Notes: a model not told the origin generated them from the sequence alone. DNA of 64,000 nucleotides from Thraustochytrium sp. TN22 (GCA_013306675.1 JABLUY010000057.1:62001-126000); one strand, 5' to 3'; positions 10,365-20,652 are shown, counted from the stretch's first letter. A program made the numbers and translations.

Positions 10365-12251
10365 ATGCCTGCAGCAGCGGTCGGCAGCAACGCCGCGGCC
10401 CTGCTGGCCGCGGCTCTCGCCGCCGCCACCGCCGCAACCGCCAACGCGCACGAACTGTGCGCGGACTTTACCTTCCCGCAAACGTGGGAGCCCAGCGAGT
10501 ACAGCGCTTGCCCGGAGTACGACGACCAGCGCACGTGCGTCAGCCCCGCGGACGAAGCCGCCGTCATCAGCACACCCGATGTGGACTTCGGTGTCTCAGA
10601 GGCCGCCGCGCCAGCGTGCTACGAGCGTCTGCGCCAGATGCTCTGCGCCGCCATGGACGGCTGGGGCGCGCACCTCTTCAACACCGAGTCCGGCGCAGGC
10701 CAGAACGTGCCTATTCTTTGCGAAGACTTTGCGCAGGCCCTCTTTGACGCCTGCGAGAACGTTGACATGACCACCAGCAATCCTTTCCTGGCCGCCGCCG
10801 CGCCAGGCACCCTCGCCTCCGTGTACGCCGACGCCGCCTCCTTCCTCGCCGACTTCGCGGCGACGGGCTACTGCTTCGATGGCAATCCGTACGAACCCGT
10901 CCCGGCGCAGCCGTACACGGGCTCTGAGGCAATCTGCGTCGAGTACGTCGGCTACCCCGTCGACGGCGTCACCACCCTGACGCCGGTCCCAGGCTTCAAC
11001 GAGACCGAGAACATCATGGCGGCCGCCTCCCAGAGCGGCGTGATCGTCCTCATCCGTGTCGGCGTGGCTGGCGACCTTGGTGAGACGCTCGGCACCCTCG
11101 CGGACGTATCCTCGCTAGTTCACAACCAAGGCGAGCAGGGCCTCCTCGGCCTCGCCTTCCACAAGGACTTCTTCTCCAATGGCCGCGTCTTCCTCAGCTA
11201 CTCCTGCGAGGCCGCCTCTGGCGTCTGCGGCACCCAGGGCGGCACTACCGTGCACGAATTCACCGTCACCTCGCCCGGCGCCGCGCCCGAGGACCTTGAG
11301 CTCGACATGGCCTCGGGCCGCGTCATCTTCACGCTGCCGCAGCCCTACAGCAATCACAACGGCGGCCAGCTTCTCTTCTCGCCCGCCAACGACGATCCTT
11401 ATCTGTACGTTTTCTTGGGCGACGGCGGCGGTTCGCCCGAGACTCGCTCGCAGGACCTCGACGACCTGCTTGGCAGCGTCCTGCGCCTCGACGTCGACAG
11501 CACGCCCGACGTCACGGACGGCCTCAACGACTACGCTATCCCGCCCGAGAACCCCTTTGCCGCGGATAACAGCTCCTCGCTGCGGCCCGAGATCTACGCA
11601 TTCGGCATGCGCAACCCGTGGCGCTGCTCCTTCGACCGCGACAACGCCGCCTACCTCTTTTGCGGCGACGTCGGCGAGGGCAACGTCGAAGAGGTCGACC
11701 TCATCGTCAAGGGGGGCAACTACGGCTGGCCGCGCTACGAAGGCTCCAGCGACTACGCGACCGGAGTCGCCATCTCGCGCGGTCCCGTCGTTTTCCCCGT
11801 CATTGAGTACCGCCACGCCGACATCACCGGCGTCGCCGAGAGCGCCTCCATCACAGGCGGCTTCATGTATCGCGGCCCCGTCGCCTCGCTCTACGGCTCC
11901 TACATCTTCGCTGACCTCTACGGAGTTCTCTTCATTGCCGAGGAATCCGCGCCAGGCTCCGCGCAGTTCACATCCTCGCGCGTCGGCGTCGCCTGCGCCG
12001 AGTCATCCGCAGACTGCAGCACCGACATCTTTTTCATCACGACCTTCGGCGAGGCCACCAACGGCGATATTCTCTATTCCACCGGCGGCCCGCTCCACCG
12101 TATCGTCTCGCCAGAGCGCTGCAACTTCCCCCCCGCCACCACTTCAACGCCGACCACATCGCCGTCGGCCAGTCGCGCGCCGACATCGGGAGCCTCTGCA
12201 ACGAGCACATGGCCTGCCATGGCCCTCCTGGGATGCTTGCTGCTTCTCTGA
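10365..12251 (+). CDS. Secreted HHIP-like glucose/sorbosone dehydrogenase-family protein, probably GPI-anchored
   Basis: An intronless 628-residue protein. Residues 1-28 are a signal peptide (Ala/Leu-rich, cleavage near ANA-HE). A cysteine-rich segment (about 30-130) resembles the folate-receptor-like N-domain of hedgehog-interacting protein relatives. From about 205 to 585 comes the six-bladed beta-propeller of the glucose/sorbosone dehydrogenase family: GEQGLLGLAFHKDF, HNGGQL with H331, FLGDGGG, EIYAFGMRNPWR (RNPW at 416-419), GDVGEGNVEEVDL and KGGNYGWP (452-456). Some relatives are PQQ- and calcium-dependent aldose dehydrogenases; others, like HHIP, are binding proteins. The C-terminus is a Thr/Ser/Pro linker followed by a short hydrophobic end (MALLGCLLLL) with no basic tail, which fits a GPI-attachment signal. 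Enzyme activity cannot be told from the sequence. Confidence 0.88.
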   Translation: MPAAAVGSNAAALLAAALAAATAATANAHELCADFTFPQTWEPSEYSACPEYDDQRTCVSPADEAAVISTPDVDFGVSEAAAPACYERLRQMLCAAMDGWGAHLFNTESGAGQNVPILCEDFAQALFDACENVDMTTSNPFLAAAAPGTLASVYADAASFLADFAATGYCFDGNPYEPVPAQPYTGSEAICVEYVGYPVDGVTTLTPVPGFNETENIMAAASQSGVIVLIRVGVAGDLGETLGTLADVSSLVHNQGEQGLLGLAFHKDFFSNGRVFLSYSCEAASGVCGTQGGTTVHEFTVTSPGAAPEDLELDMASGRVIFTLPQPYSNHNGGQLLFSPANDDPYLYVFLGDGGGSPETRSQDLDDLLGSVLRLDVDSTPDVTDGLNDYAIPPENPFAADNSSSLRPEIYAFGMRNPWRCSFDRDNAAYLFCGDVGEGNVEEVDLIVKGGNYGWPRYEGSSDYATGVAISRGPVVFPVIEYRHADITGVAESASITGGFMYRGPVASLYGSYIFADLYGVLFIAEESAPGSAQFTSSRVGVACAESSADCSTDIFFITTFGEATNGDILYSTGGPLHRIVSPERCNFPPATTSTPTTSPSASRAPTSGASATSTWPAMALLGCLLLL

Positions 12252-13106
12252 TCATGCCCGCCCTCTACCTTTTCTTTACATAAGTTGGAATGCAAGGTCT
12301 TGACTGTTTGTCTATGATGAGATGTCGAGTGTTGCGCGCGCTGCGCCAAGACACAACGTGAACGAAGTGGTCAGCCAGCTGGGTCATCGGCATCAAGAAT
12401 GCCCTCCAAGGCCTCCAATGAAACGGCGGCGGCCGCTCTTCTGCCCACCTCTGGACAGCGCAAGCCCTTCGTCACTTCGACTCGATGCACACCCGGGCCA
12501 AGCGCCGCGGCAAGGCCGGGTTGACGCGGCCCCAACGAGGGAACCCGCCGCCCACAGTGATGCGATGATGCCGCGATGCCGCGCAAGCGCCCTCTCAGCA
12601 CTGCAGCCTGCGCGCGGTAGGAGCGAGACTCGGAGAGAGCTAGCTCTCTTGACGCGCGCGTGTTACGTGCCTGTTGATTGCGCGCAGCCTCGCAGACACG
12701 CTCGGGACAGGTCAAGCGCGCTCAGGCGCAGCCGCTGTCTCCGACCCGGCAACGTGCTGGCCACCCCCCCTCGGGCACATGGACGCTGTGCACGAGTGTG
12801 AGGACGTCCGAGCGAGCACGCCGAGATCGGCTCGGCTCGAGCGAACGACGACGGACGAACCACGGGTGAGAGCCCTCGGCCCATTCCGGGCCCCCCTCCG
12901 ACCTGCCTGGACGAGGGAAGGGAAAGTGATGAACGACACGGGCGCTCCAGATGACCGACAGAGGAACACCATGCTCTTAGTGGCTCGCTCGCTTGCGGGC
13001 TTAGGCTGGCGCAGGCACGAGATGGGACGATCTCGCGCATGACAGAACCTGATCTTGGTGAGCAAGAAGGGGAGCAGCGAAGAGCGCACTCACTGCAGGC
13101 TCAGCG
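12252..13106 (+). other. Intergenic spacer before G8 copy 1
   Basis: No gene is supported. Short open frames on both strands are low-complexity. The region should hold the 3' end of the HHIP-like gene and the promoter of G8 copy 1. The CCGAC-N4-GTCGG element found before copies 3 and 4 was not seen here. Confidence 0.45.
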
Positions 13107-16100
13107 ATGAGGGCAGCCGCCGCGCTCGTGGCGTTGGCGATCCATGTTGCTCGTGCAGGAGCACAATGCACGCCAACGTCAACGGCCGACGCGCCAGCCT
13201 ACCCGGATAGCTCAAGCGCCTTCAGCACCAGCGGCCTCATCGGCATGAGCTCCGCGACGGAGAACATTCAGCTGCGCTTCACGCCCAACTCGCCACCCGA
13301 CGGCTGGGACGACCGCGCCGACTGCCCGCACGAAGCGTCCGGGCTTGTGGCCTGGGAAGACGCCGCTACCTGGGGCGGATCCGTGCCCGCCAGCGGCGAC
13401 GATGTGACCCTGCCGGAGAATACCAAGGTGCTTGTGGGCGGCTGCTCCGTAGCCAGCGGCACGGTCTTCGGCACCATCACCATCCCGGCCACCTCCGAGC
13501 TCATCTTCGCCGATGAGGACATCGAGTTCGCCACCACTGGCATGTCTGTCGAGGGCAAGCTCGTCATGGGCTCCGAAACCTGCCGCATCAACAGCAAGAT
13601 CGTCGTCACGCTCCACGGCAGCCGCCCAAGCACGATCCCGGCCGCCGCCACGTGCAAAGGCATCGTGGCCTCCGGCAGCGGCGTGCTGGACCTGCACGGC
13701 GCCATCTACCACCCGACGTGGACGCGGCTGGCGGCGACCGCCTCCCCGGGCGACACCGAGATCTTCCTCATGCACCGCGTCAACTGGCAGCCCGGTCAGA
13801 GCGTCTTGCTTACCGGTACCGAGCTCAAGGACTCGCGCGACTGGCACCGCAACGAGGTGCGCACCGTCGCGTCCGTGGCCATCAACGGCGAGTTCTCGCG
13901 CGTCACGCTCTCCGAGGCGCTCGACTACCGGCACTACGGCGGGCACGAGTACCAGGGCGAGGTGGGCCTGCTCTCGCGCAACATTGTCATTCAGGGCGAC
14001 GAGGCCTCCGAGCCTACCGACGCGACGCCCGTGGCCTGCAGCGACTACTACTACGACTCCTACCCGTGCTACGACACGCACCTGACGGGCTTTGGCGGCC
14101 ACACCATGGCGGCCGGGCCGGACGCCACAGCGCGCTTCGAGGGCGTCGAGCTCTACCGCATGGGCCAGACCAACGCGCTCGCGCGCTATCCGTACCACCT
14201 GCACTTGGTGGGCGAGGGCGGCTCGCGCTCGTACCTCAAGCACTCCAGCATGCACCACACCTTCTTCCGCTGCGCCACCATCCACGGCACCAACAACACG
14301 CTCATGCAGGACAACGTGGCGTACGACGCCATCGGCCAGTGCTACTACTCGGGCGAGGACGGTGACGAAGAGAACAACATGCTGGCGTTCAACCTGGCGG
14401 CGCACGTGCACTTCATCGGATACCCGCAGCGCGGCCTGGGCCAGTACATCTCCAACGTGTACAGCAACAGCACCTTCACCCAGCCGGCGGACTCGACGGC
14501 CAGTGGCTTTTACATCACCAACTCGCGCAACTCGTACGTGGGCAACGCGGCGTCAGGCGGCTACTCGGGCTTTGCTGTCGTGTACCTGTCATCGCCCATC
14601 ATGAACGCGCGAGAGAGCCCGATTGTGCCGCACAGGCAGCCCTTTATCGAGTTCGACGGCAACTCGTGCCACTCGGCCGGCTGGTGGTGGCACAGCGCCG
14701 CCTGCATCTACGTCGGCGGCCAGCTGGAGCACGTCGACTCGACGACTGATGCGCTCGTCTACACGCCGGGCCGCGCCGCCACGCGCGCGACGCGCTGCCT
14801 GGACGACTCAAGCGCCGAGTGCCCCCTGACCATGACCAACACCAAGATATTTCTGAGTCGCTGGGGGCTCAACAACTGGGGCAAGCGGTCCACCATCGAC
14901 GGCCTCGAGGCTCACGACACAGTGAGGCCCGTGGCCGTCATCGGCGCGCACTACGTCACCAACATGCTCACAGAGTGCAGGACGGGCTTCGTGCCGGAGG
15001 CGCCCGGCACCAAATTTATCGAGACGCAATGGTTCAACTACCACGTTGGCTTCGAGTTTTACGACACATACCAGCGCCATGTAGTGGACGGCGTCACCTT
15101 TCGCAACTGCGGCGACTCCACCACGTCGGACCCGAGCCCAGTGTGGCGCTTCCTGACGCACTCGGACCGTTTCGTGCCGGGCTTCATCCAGGCCACGCTC
15201 AACGTTGTGTACGAGAATGTGGACAGGGCAGCGCTCGCGATGCCGTCCGTGTCAGACTACCTGGCTATTAGTGGCTACCTTGCCTCCTCGTTTGATGCGG
15301 ATGGCTCCTTCTTTGGTACTTCCGCCACGCCCAAGCAGATTGGGTCTGCTCGCGACGGCATCGAGTGGTGGCGCCTCGACGACGATTGCATCATGCACGG
15401 CGACCTGTGGTACGAGTGCGAGTACGAGTCGCCGTACACGGGCAAGTCGCGACGTGTCGCGAGCCTCACGGTTGTGTACAACGACGAGACGGCCGAGGAG
15501 ATCGCCAACGGACTGCGGTGTGGCAATGGGTACGCTGCGCCATGCGATCGCCTCGGGTCGGCCATGCACCTTGGTCAGGACGGCGACCCCGAGGTGGTTG
15601 GTCTGCCCATCAAGGACAACGCCGTCATCACGGGGCCGGCCAATGGCTTGGGCTGGCTGCTGCTGTATACGGATGGCAGCCCGGCTAGCGCGCGCTTCGA
15701 GCTAGCACAGGTCGACGAGGATGATGTCGTGCTGGTTGCGCTGCCGTACCCGGCCGGCACGAGCTTCTCGGTGAGCTACAAGGCGGTGTACTGGTGCGAC
15801 CCGTCGTGGTGGTCGACGTCGGCGGACCCGACGCTGTGCGAGCAGCCGTACACGGCGGTGGACTCGTTGCAAGCGGTCTTGGACCGCAGCAAGGGTGACG
15901 CGTACTACTACTCGGCGGAGCGGCAGCTGCTCTTCTTCCGCATGATTCAGCAGCCGATCGCGCCGCTGGACTTCTCGCAGCCAGTCGCCTACCCGAACCT
16001 GGGCGCAGCTTACTATGAGCGTGGGGGCGTACGCTTTGCGCCCGACGTGTGGGGCGGTGGCATCTACGTGGAAGCGAGCGGCTGCACGCTGAGCTCGACC

Positions 16101-16400
16101 AACTCCCTGCACTGCGAGCCTGCGGAGTACTCGACTGCGAACATCTGCGACGAGTTTGACGCCTTTGAATCGGGCAGCTCGCCGGTGGCATACGACGGCT
16201 GCACACGCGACTCGGTCCCGACGGCGAGCCCTGTGAGCGGCGACTCGAGCGAGAGTGCGAGGTTCGGCCTGGTGCCCCTGCTGCTGCTGAGTCTCCTACT
16301 CATCGCTTCCACCGTGTTGGGCGGATGGCGGCTGGTCAATCACTTCCGCAAGGGCCAAGAGCCCACGGTCGAGATGAGACCCGCTGACAGTATGTTGTAA
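13107..16400 (+). CDS. G8/beta-helix protein copy 1 (core group A), membrane-anchored
   Basis: An intronless 1,097-residue CEMIP/TMEM2/PKHD1L1-type protein. The signal peptide is residues 1-19 (cleavage before QCTP). The G8 domain lies at about 80-205 (W83, WGGSVP at 89, VLVGG, ADEDIEF). A parallel beta-helix region follows with family hallmarks: [28 protein letters not shown] (R360, H364, H366), [13 protein letters not shown] and [18 protein letters not shown]. In animals the family binds or cleaves hyaluronan; the protist substrate is unknown. After the core ends at VAYDGC (about 1032), a transmembrane helix (about 1052-1074) and a short basic tail follow, so this copy would sit in the plasma membrane. 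No other copy here has such an anchor. The core is almost identical to copy 3 (30813), but the signal peptide and tail differ entirely. Confidence 0.93.
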   Translation: MRAAAALVALAIHVARAGAQCTPTSTADAPAYPDSSSAFSTSGLIGMSSATENIQLRFTPNSPPDGWDDRADCPHEASGLVAWEDAATWGGSVPASGDDVTLPENTKVLVGGCSVASGTVFGTITIPATSELIFADEDIEFATTGMSVEGKLVMGSETCRINSKIVVTLHGSRPSTIPAAATCKGIVASGSGVLDLHGAIYHPTWTRLAATASPGDTEIFLMHRVNWQPGQSVLLTGTELKDSRDWHRNEVRTVASVAINGEFSRVTLSEALDYRHYGGHEYQGEVGLLSRNIVIQGDEASEPTDATPVACSDYYYDSYPCYDTHLTGFGGHTMAAGPDATARFEGVELYRMGQTNALARYPYHLHLVGEGGSRSYLKHSSMHHTFFRCATIHGTNNTLMQDNVAYDAIGQCYYSGEDGDEENNMLAFNLAAHVHFIGYPQRGLGQYISNVYSNSTFTQPADSTASGFYITNSRNSYVGNAASGGYSGFAVVYLSSPIMNARESPIVPHRQPFIEFDGNSCHSAGWWWHSAACIYVGGQLEHVDSTTDALVYTPGRAATRATRCLDDSSAECPLTMTNTKIFLSRWGLNNWGKRSTIDGLEAHDTVRPVAVIGAHYVTNMLTECRTGFVPEAPGTKFIETQWFNYHVGFEFYDTYQRHVVDGVTFRNCGDSTTSDPSPVWRFLTHSDRFVPGFIQATLNVVYENVDRAALAMPSVSDYLAISGYLASSFDADGSFFGTSATPKQIGSARDGIEWWRLDDDCIMHGDLWYECEYESPYTGKSRRVASLTVVYNDETAEEIANGLRCGNGYAAPCDRLGSAMHLGQDGDPEVVGLPIKDNAVITGPANGLGWLLLYTDGSPASARFELAQVDEDDVVLVALPYPAGTSFSVSYKAVYWCDPSWWSTSADPTLCEQPYTAVDSLQAVLDRSKGDAYYYSAERQLLFFRMIQQPIAPLDFSQPVAYPNLGAAYYERGGVRFAPDVWGGGIYVEASGCTLSSTNSLHCEPAEYSTANICDEFDAFESGSSPVAYDGCTRDSVPTASPVSGDSSESARFGLVPLLLLSLLLIASTVLGGWRLVNHFRKGQEPTVEMRPADSML

Positions 16401-17035
16401 GCACGCTCGCGCTGAGGTCGCACACATGTTGGTAAGTTCTTTGACGACCTCGACCGGCGCGGGCGGAGCGAGAGCGACAGCTGCAGCGCGGGATCCTGGT
16501 AGTCAGCGATCAAACGCTTGACAGCATGGATCTAGGACCAAAGTCCAGATCAACGCATGGCGCGGAGCCAGGACGCCGCAGCCTGATGCGTGTCTCTTTT
16601 CTATCCAGCTCGCCGAGCGAGCAATGCCAGACCTCGAGCAGATCTGAATCGCCGGAGAGCGAGGATCCTAGCAAGCGAGAAGCAGTAGAGCGACGAGCAG
16701 CAGCGTTCGCTCACCTACAACCTATTCTCGCCCCGTCCTCTCGTTCCACCTCGGTGGACGGGGGGGGCGGGGCTTTCTTTCGTTTGTTAGAGCGTCACCA
16801 AGCATCTCTCCTCCCCATAACTCTCATAACCCAATCCCATCGCCCTAGACGGAGTTTAATCAGGATAGCCATATTATCCCTAGTAAATCGGCTCTCCTGC
16901 TTGCGCTCGACTGACCTGTTGCTATCATGATTCTAATCATTTTTGGAACTTTCAACTACTGGGTTTGTATGGAAGCGTAAAGTGTTGGTCACTTCCGACT
17001 GGCCTGTGCGGATGCTGAGGCCAACTTGGGCTGCA
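16401..17035. other. Spacer between G8 copy 1 and the transposon remnant
   Basis: AT-richer than its surroundings, with no convincing gene. A G-rich run (GGGGGGGCGGGG) lies near 16759-16771. The part from about 16800 may belong to the flank of the element that follows. A TTAA occurs at about 16856, the target of piggyBac elements, but I could not match terminal inverted repeats. Confidence 0.35.
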
Positions 17036-18902
17036 TCAAGGGCACGATGGACTCGTGCTGAGGCTGCTGCGAGAGGATCTTGAACTATGGCTTGATGGGG
17101 TGTCGGTGTAGCTGGCTTGGGCTACGTGGTCGTTCCTGCTCTGCGCTGTAGGGGTACCGGACGAGGCACTGGCGCTGCTCGAATCGACATGATCGAGGCA
17201 AATGGGCGAAGGTGTTCCGTTGACGTTTGTCTTGCGCTTCTTGAAGCCTTCGTGAGGCTCGACGCGCACGCGCGTGTGCCACTTGGAAAAGCAGGTTGTG
17301 CGTTCATTCTTTCTCATGAACACGTGCAGAGGCACACCGCAGATGGTGCAACGACGGTGCGTTTGCTTGCCGCAGATGACGCAGAGCCGCTTGGCGGGAA
17401 TCCTCTTGTTGTTGGCGTTGAAGGATGCCTTTCCCGCTGCCTCTGAGTCATGTTGCAGTGCGGCATCGAGGCGGATGTCGCGGGCTTGGCCGTGGTTGAA
17501 GAACTTCTGCAACTCGGGGGTTCGCTTGCGCTTACCGGCGGTCACGAGGTCCCTCGCCGCTTCCCTGGTGAGCCCAGTGGGCTTGGGCATGCTTGGCTGC
17601 ATGTTGAACTCCACCTGCGCCGTATCGAGCTGCCTGCTCCTGTAGACGTGACGGACCATGTCGACAGTGAGGCGGAACGAGACAGTGCTGAGCGCTTCAG
17701 AGCGGTTCACCTTGTCGCGGAGGGCCTTTAGCCCGTCGCTGTCTTCGAGGTTGCTCTTCCTCGCAGCCTGTAAGTAGCGGTAGACCACGATGGCGTTGAC
17801 AACGAGCTGCTTGTACGTGCGCAACGCGATGTTCTGGTCGCAGCTCAGATTCATGCACTGCGTGTTGGTGATCTGCTCCACGTACTGTGTGCTTCCGTCG
17901 ACGCCGCCCTTTGCGACGTTGTATAGCTCCTGCGGTAAGCACTTGATGACATGCACGGGCCGCATGGGCCCCTTCAGAGCGACAAGCTTGCGCATGGCGC
18001 GCCACAGCCGGAAGTGCGAGCTCAGCACCGCCCCCTCCTCCTCGCCGAAGATGGCAGGTGGCTTGGGCGGCGCACCCGCTGTCGATGCTCTGGTGCGCCC
18101 ATGTCGTGAGCTTGTCCGCCCACGGTTTCAGAGCGCGCTCCATGGCGAGCCGGGCGTCCGGAGGCACTTCAACGAGGCAGGCGTACAAACACGAACTCGT
18201 GCTGGCAGCAACGTAGAGCACGTGATCGATTTGGAGGACCACAGCTTGGTGCAAGACTTGCGCGCGGTGCTCGGCAGGTATGGCCTTCCACCAAGTCTCG
18301 TCCCCCACGTGTTCATCTGGGTGCTCACGATACGTGCGTCTACCGCGCCTCCAGGCGCGACGCGCGTCTTGATCTCGACGCTGCATAGTACTGACGATGC
18401 GTCGCACTCCGCGCCTGGAAGCCGGACGCGAGCGACTCCATCCGGCGAGACTGCGAGCCCCGGAACGGTCTTGTGCGGAATGAGGCCGACCTCGAACATG
18501 CACTCGCACCACGCGTCGGTTCGTCGACCAACGCAAGTATGTCTTCGAAGTCTTGCTGCGCAGCGGCCTCAGCACGAGCATCCTCGTCGCCAAGCTCCTC
18601 TCCTTCTTCGTCTTCGTCCCCTGTGTCCCGCTTGTCCAGGGGCACGAACTCGCTGTCGCTGTCGCTGTCGCTGTCGTCCTCCACGCGGTGGTTAGGCCTC
18701 GCCGATGCCATGATGTCGCAGTGCGGGCCCGACTCCACGTCCAAGCGCTGCGGCAGGGGCGTGCGAGCTGAGAGCAGGCACAAGGCACCCGCCAGGGCCG
18801 CCTGCAGCCGCGCGCCGCAGCGCCTGCGGCTCCAGCGCGCTCCGCGACGAAGTCGCGCGCGAGCTCCCCCCAAAGCCGCTCTGGGCGAACTGCCGAGCTC
18901 AT
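17036..18902 (-). mobile_element. Broken piggyBac-like DNA element with a YqaJ-type nuclease region
   Basis: Three kinds of sequence lie in order on the minus strand. First comes an acidic, Ser/Asp-rich segment (about 18710-18510). Next is a stretch with PGLAVSPDGVA and SVEIKTR (about 18490-18290) that matches the PD-(D/E)XK pattern of YqaJ-type nucleases, followed by more recognisable sequence to about 18070. Last is a long open part (18028-17036) with YNVAKGGVD, the motif that holds the third catalytic Asp of piggyBac transposases, and a C-terminal zinc finger (CVICGKQTHRRCTICG, then CFSKWH) like the piggyBac cysteine-rich domain. The reading frame is broken in about two places, so it looks dead. 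The rest of the piggyBac DDE core is not visible; the nuclease region sits where it would be expected. No clear terminal repeats were found. Confidence 0.6.
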
Positions 18903-19215
18903 CTCATCCTAACCACCACGCCTTCGGCCAAAATGAATAGGGGGCAGGAGCCTTGGGTCGCTTCGAGTGGGCCTCTTCAAGCTCGGCCCCATCGCTGCGT
19001 TTTTGATCGAATGCGGAACTAACTTCGCCAGACTCTAGGCCACTTTTTTGGAGCAAATCGGGAGTAAAGTACCCTCTTAATACGCTTTAGTGCCCCCTGT
19101 GCCGGGCGTCACCGAGGGACCCCCGCGTGGTAGGCGGATACGAGTAAGCATAGAGGTGTGATTGGGATAACACCGTAAGTGGCAAGAACTGATCAAATAA
19201 GGAAAAGCAAGATGG
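18903..19215. other. Spacer between transposon remnant and orphan minus-strand gene
   Basis: No gene is seen. It is relatively AT-rich for this window, with a TTAA at about 19077 that could be an edge of the transposon remnant. The last bases should be 3' UTR of the minus-strand gene ending at 19216. Confidence 0.35.
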
Positions 19216-19917
19216 TCAATTAGTAATAGAGATTTCCTTCATGAGCATGAAGCGGTTGACGAATTTCGAGTAGGCCCTGCACGCGCAGAAGAGACGCACA
19301 AGCTCTCGCGGCTCGGGCCCACGACGTCCGCGCAGAGTTGTGCAGCGCAAGACGAGAGCTAGCTCTGCAGGTGTCAAGGTGAGGCCCGTGCGCTCAAAGG
19401 CGCACACTACAAGTTCGCGCCGTGCAGCGAGCAAACGCCGGTGGTCCTCTAGCGCCTCCAAGTCGCGGACAAGCGTCCTTGGGTCCGTTCCGGTACTCAC
19501 GGGCTGGCGCGCAAAGTGCTTCTCGAGGCGCGCGCAGAGCTTGAAAAAGACCACCTTCTCCGTCTGCTCAAGGCGGTCCAGCAGCACGCGGCGCTGCACG
19601 TGCACGAAGGCGTCGTCCTCCTCCGCTTCGCGCCTGAGCTGCTTGCCCTGGCTCAGGGTGCTGTCCGCATGGCAGAAGCCACACCAGCGACGGCGGCCCA
19701 CGCATGCTTCGCAGCGCGCATCGTAGTGCGACCCCTTGCGCCTGCGCTGCTCGCGCTGCTCGCGCTGCGCCTGCGTTAGCGCCGGTCTAGGCGGCCCTTC
19801 CTGCGCGAGCAGCCGCTCACGCCAGACCTCTTCGTACTTCTCCGCCGCTTGGCGCAGGCGACGCACCACATCGGCCTCGGCGCGGACCGCCTCACGCAAG
19901 GCGTCCACGCCCACCAT
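19216..19917 (-). CDS. Orphan basic coiled-coil protein with a CxxC...CxxC motif
   Basis: A 233-residue protein read from ATG 19917 (MVGVDALREAV). The frame is open further upstream, but without an ATG in better context. Residues 1-60 form a charged helix (RLRQAAEKYEEVWRERLL), then a Gln/Arg-rich stretch (LTQAQREQREQRRRKG). A compact cysteine motif CEACVGRRRWCGFCHAD follows, possibly a zinc knuckle. The rest is helical (LDRLEQTEKVVFFKLCARLEKHF) and ends in a helix-loop-helix (LTPAELALVLR...PEPRELVRLFC). That shape resembles an EF-hand without the calcium-binding Asp/Glu pattern. The regular charge pattern and non-repetitive composition favour a real gene, but I do not recognise a family. It sits between the transposon remnant and G8 copy 2, so it could also be passenger sequence. 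Confidence 0.55.
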   Translation of the reverse strand: MVGVDALREAVRAEADVVRRLRQAAEKYEEVWRERLLAQEGPPRPALTQAQREQREQRRRKGSHYDARCEACVGRRRWCGFCHADSTLSQGKQLRREAEEDDAFVHVQRRVLLDRLEQTEKVVFFKLCARLEKHFARQPVSTGTDPRTLVRDLEALEDHRRLLAARRELVVCAFERTGLTLTPAELALVLRCTTLRGRRGPEPRELVRLFCACRAYSKFVNRFMLMKEISITN

Positions 19918-20531
19918 GGCCTTGCACTTCGCTCGGTGCAGACGATTGCTTCTCTGTGGCAAGCAGTGAGCGAGAATGCAATGCACGCTTGCAGTGATGC
20001 TCGCGGCGCTGCTGTCACGGCGGAGAACGCCATAACGGACCGGGGCCCTGTTCTCATGTGTCCCCTGCAGGTCCTCTGCAACCGAGCGCTGCCGCAGCAC
20101 TGCAGTGCTGCGTGCACGGATCAGGGGCACAGGCGCGCACGGCGAGCATGTGTCGAAGCGGCGAGAGGCTGCGGCGAGACGCTGCGGCGAGAGGCCGGGC
20201 TTGTACCTACGCCCTTTCGGATGAAGAATGCTGCCGTCGGGGCTGCGGAGAGCGGGTCATTGGTCGGCACGTAGACCAGGTTTTCGGTGGCTGGGTGACG
20301 GCAGCCAAGGCCCGAGCCGCCACGCATGCTCTCTCGCCGCCGATGAGCCGCCCGGCAACGGCAGCTCACGTGCGCCGGCAACGAGACTTCTCATGCTGGC
20401 GCTTCACACGAAATGAAGTTTGGCCTTGAGACCTTTCCTCATTCGGCGAGATGCGCCGCGCTCTTTCATTTCAGGCACTCAAAGGGACAACGGCGCGTCG
20501 TTGATTGCAACCAGCCCGAGATCGAGATCGC

Positions 20532-20587
20532 TGAGAGAGAGAGAGCGAGAGGGAGAGAGGGAGAGGGAGAGAGAGGGAGGGAGAGAT
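20532..20587 (+). repeat. Purine (GA/GGA)n tract
   Basis: About 55 bases of almost pure G and A (GAGAGA and GGGAGA units) on the plus strand. Long homopurine runs can form triplex or H-DNA, but no function is shown. Confidence 0.8.
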
Positions 20588-20652
20588 CACGCAACGCGAA
20601 GAAAAGATGAATCCGTCCAGCTTTCCAACCCCCGCGCGGATCTGCCGGTTCG

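Noticed and set aside
13212-14411. Long antisense open frames across all seven G8 genes (up to about 520 codons)
   Set aside because: They repeat in the same place in each paralog because the sense codons are conserved, read as Val/Ala/Arg/Gly-rich, and have no independent signature.
16856-19080. TTAA sites at both sides of the transposon remnant as piggyBac ends
   Set aside because: No matching terminal inverted repeats could be seen next to them, so element borders remain unset.
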